48,153 bases of DNA from Dechloromonas sp. (GTDB lineage: Bacteria; Pseudomonadota; Gammaproteobacteria; Burkholderiales; Rhodocyclaceae): assembly GCA_016791065.1 (NCBI GenBank), contig JAEUOD010000192.1, positions 1-48,153 on the forward strand, written 5' to 3'. Of this stretch, positions 25,476-33,901 are shown one piece after another. The first letter of the stretch is position 1; the number at the start of each line of letters is the position of its first letter. Position numbers and translations under genes: made by a program. A model generated the notes under the pieces. It ran no database searches. It was not told the DNA's origin and was given only the letters and a program-made list of their open reading frames with translations.

Positions 25476-25648
25476 TGAAAGTCCGCGACCTCATCGACCA
25501 ACTGCAGCAGCAGTCCGGCAATGCCACGCCCTACGTCCAGGTCACCGACCCGGAAACCGGACTTCCCTTCCTCGTCGCCATCACCGGCCTCGCCAAGGGC
25601 GACTCCCCGGCCTATGGCTCCGCCGTCATCATCGAACTGGAGGACTGA
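25475..25648 (+). CDS. Small hypothetical phage protein
   Basis: A 57 aa acidic protein (MKVRDLIDQLQQQSGNATPY) with a beta-like end (AVIIELED). Start overlaps the preceding stop (TGATG). No family recognised. Confidence 0.55.
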   Translation: MKVRDLIDQLQQQSGNATPYVQVTDPETGLPFLVAITGLAKGDSPAYGSAVIIELED

Positions 25649-25650
25649 CC

Positions 25651-25833
25651 ATGCCCGACACCGTCAATCACCTCTCGCCGGCGCAGCTCGCTGCGCATGT
25701 CCGCAACCTGCAGGCCATCGGTGACCGCCTCGAAGCGGCCGGCGATCCGGACTGGCTGCCCATCGCCCAAGCCGCGATGCTGCTCGTCGGCCTGCAACAT
25801 CACTTCGTCGAGGTGCGCCATGGCCGCCACTAA
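25651..25833 (+). CDS. Small hypothetical phage protein
   Basis: A 60 aa helical protein starting three bases after the preceding stop, with an AGGA box upstream. It is Leu/Ala-rich with several His at the end (LQHHFVEVRHGRH). Its end overlaps the next start by 14 bases. Confidence 0.52.
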   Translation: MPDTVNHLSPAQLAAHVRNLQAIGDRLEAAGDPDWLPIAQAAMLLVGLQHHFVEVRHGRH

Positions 25834-26050
25834 GACCCCGTCCCGGCACCTGCTTCGCCGTCGACAGGCCCGCCCGCCGATGACCTGGCGCCAGCGTGAA
25901 CGCCTGTTCAACCGCCTGGGCTACCGGGCGCTCGCCATCGGCTTCAACAAGGCCCACTTGGGCGACGGCTGGCTGCGCCACTTTGGCGCCAAGGCCGATC
26001 ATTTCTTTCACCTCGCTCTGGAGGAGTGGCGCCATGCGCAAGAGAGTTAG
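25820..26050 (+). CDS. Small basic hypothetical phage protein
   Basis: A 76 aa Arg/His-rich protein (RRRQARPPMTWRQRERLFNR). The basic start may bind nucleic acid, but no domain is recognisable. A GAGG box precedes the ATG, and the end overlaps the next gene by 17 bases. Confidence 0.52.
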   Translation: MAATKTPSRHLLRRRQARPPMTWRQRERLFNRLGYRALAIGFNKAHLGDGWLRHFGAKADHFFHLALEEWRHAQES

Positions 26051-26474
26051 GATCCCCAAGCCGGTATCCGTCCCGATGCTGATCAACCGGGGGCTGCGCA
26101 ATGCCGACCTCGAACTGCGCGAGCGCATGTTCGTCGAGGCATTGTCCGGCGGCTGGGCGACCACCGAACATTTCGACAATCTCGCAGACATGCGCGATTG
26201 CCTGCTGCTCGCCGCCGCCCACAAGGACGATCAGCCGATCATCGACATGTGCAAGGCCGTCGGCATCGCCCTGCGCAACATTCGCGACCGCTATGACCGT
26301 CTCCAGCGCATGGGCACCGCGGGCGACGAGCTGACCACGCTGCGCCTCTTCGTCGATGTCTATCGTGACTTCTGGCTGCGCCAGCCGGTCAGCCTCTACG
26401 AAAGCGCCTGCGACGCCCTCGGCCGTGCCCGCGCCATGGGCACGACGGCTTGCGCCGTGGAGGTGGCCCGATGA
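26034..26474 (+). CDS. Hypothetical phage protein
   Basis: A 146 aa helical protein with a basic start (MRKRVRIPKPVSVPMLIN) and a good ribosome binding site (GGAGGAG). It has conserved-looking Cys/Trp positions but no known motif. Overlaps the next gene by ATGA. Confidence 0.6.
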   Translation: MRKRVRIPKPVSVPMLINRGLRNADLELRERMFVEALSGGWATTEHFDNLADMRDCLLLAAAHKDDQPIIDMCKAVGIALRNIRDRYDRLQRMGTAGDELTTLRLFVDVYRDFWLRQPVSLYESACDALGRARAMGTTACAVEVAR

Positions 26475-26737
26475 CCGCCCTGGCCCTCTTCGCCGCGACC
26501 TTCTTCCTGGTCCTCTTCCTCGGCCTGCAGAGCCTCAACGTCAACGGCGGTCACAAGCTGATGGCCGCCGTCACCAGCTTCGGCATCAGCAGCGCCAACA
26601 TCATCGTCCTCAAGACCATGCCCGGCCCCACCGGCTGGATCGAAGTCGCCGCCTACTGCCTCGGCGGACCGGTCGGCATCCTCGTTTCCATGGCGATTCA
26701 TCCATGGATGGTGCGCAAGTTCGGGAGAAAGTCATGA
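26471..26737 (+). CDS. Small membrane protein of the early operon
   Basis: An 88 aa protein with an N-terminal span (LALFAATFFLVLFLGLQ), a second hydrophobic part (MAAVTSFGISSANIIVL) and a third (VAAYCLGGPVGILVSM), ending in a basic tail. An early-expressed inner-membrane protein could be an exclusion or host-takeover factor; this is only inferred from position and topology. Confidence 0.58.
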   Translation: MTALALFAATFFLVLFLGLQSLNVNGGHKLMAAVTSFGISSANIIVLKTMPGPTGWIEVAAYCLGGPVGILVSMAIHPWMVRKFGRKS

Positions 26738-27078
26738 GCCAGGCCATCTACCCCGCGCCATTCGCCGCCATGCTGACCAAACGCGCCGGCGAGAAATACC
26801 GCCCGAGCAACGGCACCGAAGGCGAATGCTTCTTCGAAGCCTGGTGCCGCCACTGCCAGCGCGACAAGGCCATGCGCGAAGGCGTCGATCTCGACGACTG
26901 CGACGACACCGAACGCTGCGACATCATCGCCGACACCTTTTCCTACGACGTCGAAGACGCCAAATACCCCACCGCCTGGCAATACGGCAAGGACGGCCAG
27001 CCCTGCTGCACGGCCTTTATTTCCGCCGGCGAGCAGATCCCGACGCCACGCTGCACCAAGACACTGGAGCTTTTCTGA
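26734..27078 (+). CDS. Hypothetical phage protein, Cys-rich
   Basis: A 114 aa acidic protein with seven or more Cys (CFFEAWCRHCQ, DDCDDTERCD, QPCC), suggesting metal binding. Its N-terminal part (MLTKRAGEKYRPSNGTEGE) is a style common in early operons of phages of GC-rich proteobacteria. Overlaps both neighbours by start-stop coupling. Confidence 0.58.
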   Translation: MSQAIYPAPFAAMLTKRAGEKYRPSNGTEGECFFEAWCRHCQRDKAMREGVDLDDCDDTERCDIIADTFSYDVEDAKYPTAWQYGKDGQPCCTAFISAGEQIPTPRCTKTLELF

Positions 27079-27317
27079 TGGATAAGACAATAAGCCAAGA
27101 GAAAAAGACCTTTTACACCGGCGTGAAGCCGTGCGGATGCGTAACAGCATTGCTGGTCGACGACGACGAAACGACAGCGAAGGAAGTGGCTGACTTCGCT
27201 CGCGAGATGCATAAAACCGGCCGAAAGATGAAGCACGCGGAACTTTCCCAGGACGAGTTCATGGCTACTTTCAAGAAGTGCGAGTGCTCAATTGGCAAGA
27301 AAGAAATCAAATCATGA
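27078..27317 (+). CDS. Small hypothetical phage protein, AT-richer
   Basis: A 79 aa Lys/Glu-rich protein with Cys pairs (KPCGCVTA; KKCECS). Codon use is AT-richer than the neighbours, as if newly acquired. Its ATG overlaps the preceding stop (TGATG) and its stop overlaps the methyltransferase start (ATGA), so translation is coupled to the methyltransferase. Confidence 0.55.
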   Translation: MDKTISQEKKTFYTGVKPCGCVTALLVDDDETTAKEVADFAREMHKTGRKMKHAELSQDEFMATFKKCECSIGKKEIKS

Positions 27318-29134
27318 CCGCCCGCCAACCCATCCACCGCAACCCCGACGAACAGCGCGAGATCCGCAGCTTCATGCTCTTCGGTGCCATCGGCGCCGGC
27401 GCCAAGGGCTTCCTGCGCGGCAGTGCCCGCGTCGGCAACCTCATCGCCAAGCCGCGCTGCCTCGGCTCCGTCGACGTCGATTCCGCCGCCAACCGCGACT
27501 TCAAGCGCCTGGTCGGCGTCGAGGCCACCACGCTCGACATGTTCTCGCTCGAGCAGTACATCGCCTTCCATGGCCGCATGCCGCCGGCCGGCTGGCAGGA
27601 AGCCACGCCGGAGGACATCCGCCGCGCTGCCGGCCACGAGTTCCCGCACATCGTCTTCCTGTCGGCGCCGTGCAAGGGCTTCTCCGGACTGCTCAACGAG
27701 AGCCGCAGCAAGACCGACAAATACCAGTCGCTCAACGAGCTCACCCTGCGCGGCATCTGGCTCATGCTCGAAGCCTTTCAGGAAGAACTGCCGGAACTCA
27801 TCGTTTTCGAGAACGTCCCGCGCATCGCCACCCGCGGCCGCCATCTGCTCGACCAGATCGTCGCCCTGCTGCGCGCCTACGGCTACGCCGTCGCCGAAAC
27901 CACGCACGACTGCGGCGAACTCGGCGGCCTGGCGCAAAGCCGCAAGCGCTTCCTGCTCGTCGCCCGCCACATGGCCAAGGTGCCGCCCTTCCTCTACGAA
28001 CCACCCAAGAAGCGCCTGCAGGCCGTCGGCACCGTCCTCGACCGCATGCCGCTCCCCGGCGATACCGCCGCCGGCCCCATGCATCGCATCCCGCAACTGC
28101 AATGGAAGACATGGGTCCGCCTCGCCTTCGTCGAAGCCGGCAGCGACTGGCGAAGCCTCAACCGCCTGGCCGTGGAAGATGGCTACCTGCGCGACTTTCT
28201 GATCGTTCCGCAATACCACCAGGGCTATCTGGGCGTGCACCGCATGGAAGACACCATGGGAACCGTCGCCGGCCGATCATCGCCAACCAACGGCGCCTTC
28301 TCGATCGCCGACCCGCGCTTCGGTCAGTCGGATAAGTGGCATGACGGACACGCCTACGGAGTACTTCCTTTCGATGCATCGGCGCGCACGATTGGCGGCC
28401 AGCAGACACCCGGACAAGGGTATTACAGCGTAGCCGATCCGCGCCACCAAGGCCCGGCCAAGCACAGCAACGAGTTCCGCATCGTCCCCTTCGACCGCAC
28501 CGCCCAGGCCGTCACCAGCGCCCATGGCAGCGGCCAGTGCGTAGCGGATCCGCGCCGCCAGGGTGACTCTTACGGAAAGTACGCCGTGACGCCATTCGAC
28601 CAACCTGCCGGTACCGTCATTTCTGGCAGCACCACCGGGCAAGGCGCCTACGCCGTCGCCGACCCGCGCCCCAACGGCATCCCCCAGGCCGGAGACCACT
28701 ACCTCACCGGCGGCCACTACGGCGTCCGGCGCTGGCAAGACACCAGCGGCGCCGTCGCCTCGGCCGCCTGCCACGACAACGGCTACTGGTCCGTCGCCGA
28801 CCACCGCCTTCCGGCCGCTACCGACAAGCTCGTCGCCATCATCCGCGCCCAGGACAACTCCTGGCACCGCCCCTTCACCACACTGGAACTCGCCGCCCTG
28901 CAGTCGATCATTGAGCCCGAGGAATACCTCGAACTCGACGGACTTAACGACAGCGACTGGCGCGAACGCATCGGCAACGCCGTCCCCCCAGCCGCCGCCG
29001 AAGCCATCGCCTCGACGATGTACCAGACCCTGCTCCTCGCCTGGTCGGGCGAAACCTTCCTGCTGTCGTCCGCGCCGATCTGGGTGCAGCCGGTGGCCGT
29101 GGCGCTGTCTGTGGCGCAGGGAGGCGTAGCATGA
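27314..29134 (+). CDS. C5 cytosine DNA methyltransferase with repeated recognition region
   Basis: A 606 aa enzyme that would methylate cytosine in a specific DNA sequence. Motif order is intact: a diverged SAM motif I (FMLFGAIGAGAKGF), catalytic Cys120 in APCKGFS, Glu166 in FENVP, Gln208 in QSRKRF, motif IX-like RPFTTLELAALQS and motif X GNAVPP at 554. Motif I and the PCK (usually PCQ) are atypical. Between motifs VIII and IX, residues about 298-498, a unit of 38-46 residues ending in VADPR recurs five times. No partner restriction gene is present, so protection of phage DNA from host restriction is likely. The start at 27314 overlaps the preceding stop. Confidence 0.85.
   Translation: MTARQPIHRNPDEQREIRSFMLFGAIGAGAKGFLRGSARVGNLIAKPRCLGSVDVDSAANRDFKRLVGVEATTLDMFSLEQYIAFHGRMPPAGWQEATPEDIRRAAGHEFPHIVFLSAPCKGFSGLLNESRSKTDKYQSLNELTLRGIWLMLEAFQEELPELIVFENVPRIATRGRHLLDQIVALLRAYGYAVAETTHDCGELGGLAQSRKRFLLVARHMAKVPPFLYEPPKKRLQAVGTVLDRMPLPGDTAAGPMHRIPQLQWKTWVRLAFVEAGSDWRSLNRLAVEDGYLRDFLIVPQYHQGYLGVHRMEDTMGTVAGRSSPTNGAFSIADPRFGQSDKWHDGHAYGVLPFDASARTIGGQQTPGQGYYSVADPRHQGPAKHSNEFRIVPFDRTAQAVTSAHGSGQCVADPRRQGDSYGKYAVTPFDQPAGTVISGSTTGQGAYAVADPRPNGIPQAGDHYLTGGHYGVRRWQDTSGAVASAACHDNGYWSVADHRLPAATDKLVAIIRAQDNSWHRPFTTLELAALQSIIEPEEYLELDGLNDSDWRERIGNAVPPAAAEAIASTMYQTLLLAWSGETFLLSSAPIWVQPVAVALSVAQGGVA
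28205..28807 (+). repeat. Five degenerate tandem repeats coding the methyltransferase recognition region
   Basis: Units end in (S/V)xADPR or a variant: SIADPR near 28301, SVADPR near 28426, VADPR near 28541, VADPR near 28655 and SVADHR near 28790. The spacing is 112-138 bases. The part before each ending follows a common plan (aromatic-Gly-Val, then a PFD-like turn, then T-V/I-x-G/S-x-x-T-x-G-Q-G). The DNA itself is diverged, so these are old protein-level repeats rather than recent duplications. Confidence 0.7.
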
Positions 29135-29784
29135 AAGAGCGCCCCATTTTGTTCAGTTCGCTGATGGTGCGCGCTTTGCTGAATTGCACCAAATCGCAAA
29201 CTCGGCGGGTAGCCATCAAGACATCGCAGCCGCGGGCCGTCTACATAACCGATTTCGATGCCACCGAATGCTCGATCGAAATTGAAAACAAACACTCCGG
29301 AGATCGCTACTGGAAGTCCTGCCCATACGGACAACCAGGCGACCGGCTATGGGTACGTGAAGCGTTCGCAATCGTGCCGCGCACCGCGTATCGCTGCAGC
29401 GAAGGTGTGCAACAGACGCTCAGACCAGACGACGATCACGACGCTGCTATCTACCGCGAAGGATGGGCACGCTCCCGTAGCGGCTTCCGCTGGCGACCAT
29501 CAATCCATATGCCCCGCTGGGCCAGCCGCCTCCTCCTCGAAATCACCAGCGTCAGCATCGAGCGGTTAAACAACATCAGCGAGGCCGATGCAAAGGCTGA
29601 AGGCTTGCACTACGACGACGAAATACCGTTCAACGGGCCATGGTTCATCGGAGCGTGTGAGCCAGATGGTTTCGCCAATCCGGTCGATGCGTACAGGGAA
29701 CTTTGGGAATCGATCAACGGCACTGGCTCATGGGAAGAAAACCCATGGGTCTGGGTCGTCCAATTCAAGCGGGTGCAGCCATGA
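29131..29784 (+). CDS. Conserved phage protein of unknown function (possibly ASCH/PUA-like)
   Basis: A 217 aa protein of a type frequently seen in proteobacterial prophages. Its plan is recognisable: an opening PILFSSLMVRALLNCTKSQTRR, a middle CPYGQPGDRLWVREAF, WRPSIHMPRWASRLLLEITS and a close LWESINGTG then NPWVWVVQFKRV. The opening KSQTRR and WVRE resemble PUA/ASCH-like nucleic-acid binding proteins; this is a family-level guess. Codon use is AT-richer than the methyltransferase. Overlaps the methyltransferase stop (ATGA). Confidence 0.65.
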   Translation: MKERPILFSSLMVRALLNCTKSQTRRVAIKTSQPRAVYITDFDATECSIEIENKHSGDRYWKSCPYGQPGDRLWVREAFAIVPRTAYRCSEGVQQTLRPDDDHDAAIYREGWARSRSGFRWRPSIHMPRWASRLLLEITSVSIERLNNISEADAKAEGLHYDDEIPFNGPWFIGACEPDGFANPVDAYRELWESINGTGSWEENPWVWVVQFKRVQP

Positions 29785-30152
29785 CCCACCCCGCCTTCAT
29801 CCGTCTCCCCCTCGAAACGCTGCTCGCCTTCTCCCATGATGCGCGGGTCTATCGTTCGTTCGACCACCTGATCCTGCCCGGGATCGGATCATTGCTCCTG
29901 GTGCCTGTCTGGATGGCGGTTGGCGATCTGACCAAGGTCGTCGATGGCTGCCCGGTGTCCTGGGAGGAGGTCTGTGATGTGCTCGACGCGCCGGCCGATG
30001 CCGTATCGGTCAGCGATCCCGACATCGTTCCCGCGCCGCTGCGCCAGTTGGCCGGTGACGACTGGATCGTGGAAGTGTTTCGTCTGGCGCTGCGCAAGAA
30101 AAAGACGCGGCGCTTCGTACATACATCGGGCATTCGCTTTGCCGATATCTGA
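29781..30152 (+). CDS. Hypothetical phage protein
   Basis: A 123 aa protein that overlaps the previous stop by ATGA. It is mixed hydrophobic and charged (LPGIGSLLLVPVWMAVGDLT) with a basic end (RKKKTRRFVHTSG). It directly precedes the primase-helicase with an 8-base gap. No family recognised. Confidence 0.58.
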   Translation: MTHPAFIRLPLETLLAFSHDARVYRSFDHLILPGIGSLLLVPVWMAVGDLTKVVDGCPVSWEEVCDVLDAPADAVSVSDPDIVPAPLRQLAGDDWIVEVFRLALRKKKTRRFVHTSGIRFADI

Positions 30153-30160
30153 GCCGTCAC

Positions 30161-32950
30161 ATGACAACCGACAACCGCATCTTCGGCGAGGTAAAGGACG
30201 TTTGCTCCCTCGTCGATTACATCGAGTCCAAGAGTTCCGGCAAGGCCGTGAAGTCTGGTGCCACCACCTTCATCAACCCAGCGCCCTGCTGCAACCACAA
30301 CGATTCGTTCAGCGTCAAAAACAAGGACGGCGTCCAGACCTGGAAGTGCTATTCGTGCGGCGCACCGTCCAACCTCAAGAGCGGGGACGTTTTCCACTTC
30401 GCCGAACAGGTCCTCGGCCTGGCCAAAGGAGAGGCACTCAAGGACATTGCCAGCTTCGCCGGCGTCACGCTGCCCGATCGCGACAAGCCAGCCCCCGAAC
30501 CCCGCGCCGAAAAGAGCAAGGCCGAATACATCGCCGAAATCTGCCAGTCCGCGCCGCTGCGCGGTGTCGATTGGCTGATCAACGAACGCGGCATCGATCC
30601 CGAGGTGGCGCAGCGCGCCGCCCAGAAAGGCGCCGTCGGCTTCAACGACTACCGCTCGCCGCGCATCGAGCCCGGCGAAAAGCTGCACGGCGGACCGGCC
30701 TGCGCCTTCATCGTCCGCTCGCTAAACCCCGGCCATGTCATGGCCGTCGATCTGCGCTATTTCGACGTCGCGCTGAACGGTGGCATCAAGACCACCTGTC
30801 AGGGTGAGAAATACGGCTACGGCTGGACCAGCGACATCAAGCGCCTGCATGCTGCCGAAACGGTTTATGTCACCGAGAGCCCGATCAATGCGCTGTCGAT
30901 CGAGTCGGCGAAGATGCCCGGCCGCACGGCGGCCTTCGCCCTGCGCGGCACGACCAATGCGCCGCTGATCAACTGGGAATGGGCGCGTGGCAAGCAGATC
31001 ATCATCGTCCCCGACAACGACGAGCCCAACGAGGACCCGAAATCGTCCGACTTCGGCTACTGCGCCGGCCTCAAGGCGGCCTGGGCGCTGCATGAAAAGC
31101 TGGTATCGCTCGATATCTCGGCGGTGATGGTCGATTTCAGCGAATGGGAGTGCAACGACGTCAACGACCTGCTCAAGGCCGAAGGCCCGGAGAAACTGCG
31201 CCGCGCCCTGTGGCGCCTTGAACAATGGGCCATCCCCGGCATGCCCGGCCACGGCCGCGACAACGACCTGTTTGCCCCCAAGGGCAAGCGCCGCATCTTC
31301 CTTCCCTATCACCACGATGCGCTGTACTGGCGTTTTCGCGTGCGTCCGGACTTCACCTCGTATGTCGACAAGGTCGAGGAGGACAAGGAAGGCGAGAACG
31401 TCGCCCCGCGCCTATCGATGCGCGAGCTGGCCGGCTTCCGCATTGCTGCCGTTTCCCGGGTCAGCATCCAGGGCGCCACGGCGACCATGACCGGCGACCC
31501 GGACACCATGCCCAAGACCCTGTTCTCCGTCTCGGTGCAGACTACCCGCCACGGCGCCACCCTCATCCGCAAGGTGGTCGACGACGAAAAGCTGCACAAC
31601 ATCGACGTCTGGAAGAAGTTCGGCCCGGTCTGGGATCAGTCCAAGTTCAGCCGACTGGTCAATATCTTCGAGAACGCCGCCCACATCGGCGCCCGCCACG
31701 CTGCAAACTTCATCGGACTGTGCTGGCGAGAAGGCAAGCTCGTCGTCAATGAAGGCCCCGACTGCTACTTCCAGAACCCGGAGCAGCAGTGCCCGTACCA
31801 CAACATGACCTTCCCGAGCGGCAGCAAGCACGATGCCCGCCGCGTCATCGATGGATTCGGCAAGACCTTCGGCCGCAGCGCCGCCGGCCAGTTGCTGGTC
31901 TGGAGCCTGGGCGGCCACCTCAAGGCCCTGATTGGCTTCTGGCCGCACCTGGTGCTGCAGGCCAACAAGGGCATGGGTAAATCGACGCTGATCAAGAAGC
32001 TCGAGCGCGCCATCGCCTTCACCATGTTTTCCGGGCAATCCCTGCAAACCGAGTTCCGGCTGCTGACCAGCGTCTCGCATACGGCGCACCCGGTCGGCTG
32101 GGAAGAACTCTCGGCCCGCCGTCAGGACGTCATCGACAAGGCCGTCGCCATCCTGCAGGAGAACTACCAATACACGCTGAACCGCCGCGGCTCCGACATG
32201 CTCGAATTCCTGCTCAGCGCGCCCGTCCTGCTCGCCGGAGAGGACGTGCCGGTCAAGAGCCTGACCGGCAAGATCGTCCGCGCCTCCCTCAAGGAAAAAG
32301 GCCCGCTCCTGCCCGATGACCTGCCACGCTTCCCGGTGCGTCAATGGCTGGAGTTCCTCAGCAAGATGACGCCCAAGCAGGTCCGCACGCTCTTCGAGCG
32401 CTGTCGCGACGCCTGCCTCAAGGCCTCCCGCGCCTCGGGCGAGGACGACGGCGCCAACCGCATGGCCAACAACTACGCCGCCGTCCTCACGGCCTGGTGC
32501 CTGATCTGCGACTTCGCCGAGCTCGATCCGAAGGATGGCCCGTTCATCACCGACCTGCTGGCCGAGATGAACGCCCACATCAGCCAGACCAGCGCCGACC
32601 GCCAGCCCTGGGTCTGGATCATGGAAACCATCGTCGGCGAAATCGCCGCCGGCCATTACGACGGCCCGTGGAAGATCGACGACAACAAGAGCGGCGAACC
32701 CTGCCTTTTCATCCGTTCCAGCGACGTCATGCACCACCTCAGCCGCACCACGGCCCTGCGCGACTTCTGGAACGGCCTGCCGGTCAAGTCCGACCGCGTC
32801 TTCAAACAGCAGATGGACCACGCCGGCGTCATCGTCGGCGAAGCCGAAAAAACCATCGGCAACCGCCGCTACAGCCGCATGGCCGAGATCTCGCTCGCCA
32901 AGCTCGAAGAGTTCGGCGTGATGGTGCATCGGCCGGAGCAGCAGAACTGA
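30161..32950 (+). CDS. Phage primase-helicase (CHC2 zinc finger, TOPRIM, P-loop ATPase)
   Basis: A 929 aa replication protein. Residues 43-66 form a CHC2-type zinc finger (Cys43/Cys44-His46, Cys63-x2-Cys66). A TOPRIM primase core follows, with VYVTESPINAL (about 235-245) and IIVPDNDEPN (about 281-290). The second half has a helicase-type ATPase with Walker A NKGMGKST (602-609). It would make RNA primers and unwind DNA at the fork. No separate helicase or loader is seen, so one protein may do both. It is the last large gene of the early operon. A gene-protein fusion of this kind suggests replication that needs few host factors. Confidence 0.85.
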   Translation: MTTDNRIFGEVKDVCSLVDYIESKSSGKAVKSGATTFINPAPCCNHNDSFSVKNKDGVQTWKCYSCGAPSNLKSGDVFHFAEQVLGLAKGEALKDIASFAGVTLPDRDKPAPEPRAEKSKAEYIAEICQSAPLRGVDWLINERGIDPEVAQRAAQKGAVGFNDYRSPRIEPGEKLHGGPACAFIVRSLNPGHVMAVDLRYFDVALNGGIKTTCQGEKYGYGWTSDIKRLHAAETVYVTESPINALSIESAKMPGRTAAFALRGTTNAPLINWEWARGKQIIIVPDNDEPNEDPKSSDFGYCAGLKAAWALHEKLVSLDISAVMVDFSEWECNDVNDLLKAEGPEKLRRALWRLEQWAIPGMPGHGRDNDLFAPKGKRRIFLPYHHDALYWRFRVRPDFTSYVDKVEEDKEGENVAPRLSMRELAGFRIAAVSRVSIQGATATMTGDPDTMPKTLFSVSVQTTRHGATLIRKVVDDEKLHNIDVWKKFGPVWDQSKFSRLVNIFENAAHIGARHAANFIGLCWREGKLVVNEGPDCYFQNPEQQCPYHNMTFPSGSKHDARRVIDGFGKTFGRSAAGQLLVWSLGGHLKALIGFWPHLVLQANKGMGKSTLIKKLERAIAFTMFSGQSLQTEFRLLTSVSHTAHPVGWEELSARRQDVIDKAVAILQENYQYTLNRRGSDMLEFLLSAPVLLAGEDVPVKSLTGKIVRASLKEKGPLLPDDLPRFPVRQWLEFLSKMTPKQVRTLFERCRDACLKASRASGEDDGANRMANNYAAVLTAWCLICDFAELDPKDGPFITDLLAEMNAHISQTSADRQPWVWIMETIVGEIAAGHYDGPWKIDDNKSGEPCLFIRSSDVMHHLSRTTALRDFWNGLPVKSDRVFKQQMDHAGVIVGEAEKTIGNRRYSRMAEISLAKLEEFGVMVHRPEQQN

Positions 32951-32973
32951 TTTTTTAACCAAGGAGTAGAGAA

Positions 32974-33264
32974 ATGAAAGTTCCAAACAAGGTAGTAATC
33001 AAAATGACCGCAGCTCAACTCGTTGTCCAAGTCTTCTTTGACGATGGCACATCGATTGAACAGACAAGTCTTCCTACAGCATTGTCTGAAGACCTTATCC
33101 ATTACAAGAAAACAACCCCGGGAAGTTTCACCGATCATTTTTCCCAGTTAGCTACTCCTGATTCCAGAGAAGCCCTTGAACTGGAATTCCTTGCTGATGC
33201 CATCGACGCCCTGGAAGCGTCGTATGTTTGTTCGTGCCTTCACGACATCGCAAATATTAAGTAG
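32974..33264 (+). CDS. Hypothetical phage protein, AT-rich
   Basis: A 96 aa acidic protein with an excellent ribosome binding site (AAGGAG). Codon use is much AT-richer than the primase-helicase gene before it. It opens with a beta-like stretch (KVVIKMTAAQLVVQVFF). Family unknown; probably a recently gained gene. Confidence 0.62.
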   Translation: MKVPNKVVIKMTAAQLVVQVFFDDGTSIEQTSLPTALSEDLIHYKKTTPGSFTDHFSQLATPDSREALELEFLADAIDALEASYVCSCLHDIANIK

Positions 33265-33274
33265 TAGGAATGTT

Positions 33275-33296
33275 GGCCGCCTCCGGGCGGCCTTTT
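33275..33296 (+). terminator. Weak rho-independent terminator or attenuator
   Basis: GGCCGCC (33275-33281) pairs with GGCGGCC (33286-33292) around TCCG and is followed by only four T. It may reduce rather than end transcription into the two next small genes. Confidence 0.6.
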
Positions 33297-33309
33297 AAAG
33301 GAGAGAGAG

Positions 33310-33507
33310 ATGGAATCGACGGTTGAGATTGGGTCTGTTATGGCGCTTAAGAAGCCACACCCCGGATATGCGGATACAACGCTTTTCATTTGTGTGGGGC
33401 TCGACGGCGATTGTATTAAGGCGCGAAGCCATTACGGATCGAAATGTTTAGGCCCTACGTTAATTTGGGAAAACGGCTTGGAGTGGTTTTATGTCGTTCC
33501 CTTCTAA
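33310..33507 (+). CDS. Small hypothetical phage protein
   Basis: A 65 aa protein with a strong ribosome binding site (AAAGGAGAGAG). It has an AT-rich codon pattern and aromatic ends (LEWFYVVPF). Beta-rich; could be a small SH3-like domain, but this is a guess. The next gene starts inside its end. Confidence 0.55.
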   Translation: MESTVEIGSVMALKKPHPGYADTTLFICVGLDGDCIKARSHYGSKCLGPTLIWENGLEWFYVVPF

Positions 33508-33754
33508 TAAAGTCGAATGTGACTGCCTGAACTGGTGCGGTGACGATCCGTGGTTGCAGGACAGCCGCGCCGAACTATGCCAACACGCACAGGAGCGCCA
33601 GGCGCGCGAAACGCAGCGTCGGGAATATACAGAGCGCCTGCATGTCCTGATCGATCAACTGGGCGCGACTGTGCAAGCCGGGCGTCTTGCCGTGCTGGAG
33701 CCTTCCCTCGTGGCCGAGTTGCAGCGCCTTGTCCAGACATTGGTGAAGCGCTGA
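33491..33754 (+). CDS. Small hypothetical phage protein, coiled-coil-like
   Basis: An 87 aa protein with a Cys/Trp start (VECDCLNWCGDDPW) and a long charged helix (QERQARETQRREYTERL). It overlaps the preceding gene by 17 bases and is the last gene of the early operon before the terminator at 33831. Confidence 0.55.
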   Translation: MSFPSNKVECDCLNWCGDDPWLQDSRAELCQHAQERQARETQRREYTERLHVLIDQLGATVQAGRLAVLEPSLVAELQRLVQTLVKR

Positions 33755-33830
33755 CATGCTCGTCCGTACAAGCCTCCCCGCACCCCTCGCGAGTGAACTT
33801 GGCCGGGCCAGACCCCCGTCAAGGAAGGCG

Positions 33831-33856
33831 GAGGCCGTCCGGCCTCAAATTTTTTT
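33831..33856 (+). terminator. Rho-independent terminator of the early operon
   Basis: GAGGCC (33831-33836) pairs with GGCCTC (33841-33846) around GTCC; AAATTTTTTT follows. It closes the run of early genes and separates them from the AT-rich repeat block. Confidence 0.78.
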
Positions 33857-33901
33857 GCCCAGGCGCAGATTTTCAAAAGGTTGGCGGGCGGTGTACACAA
33901 A

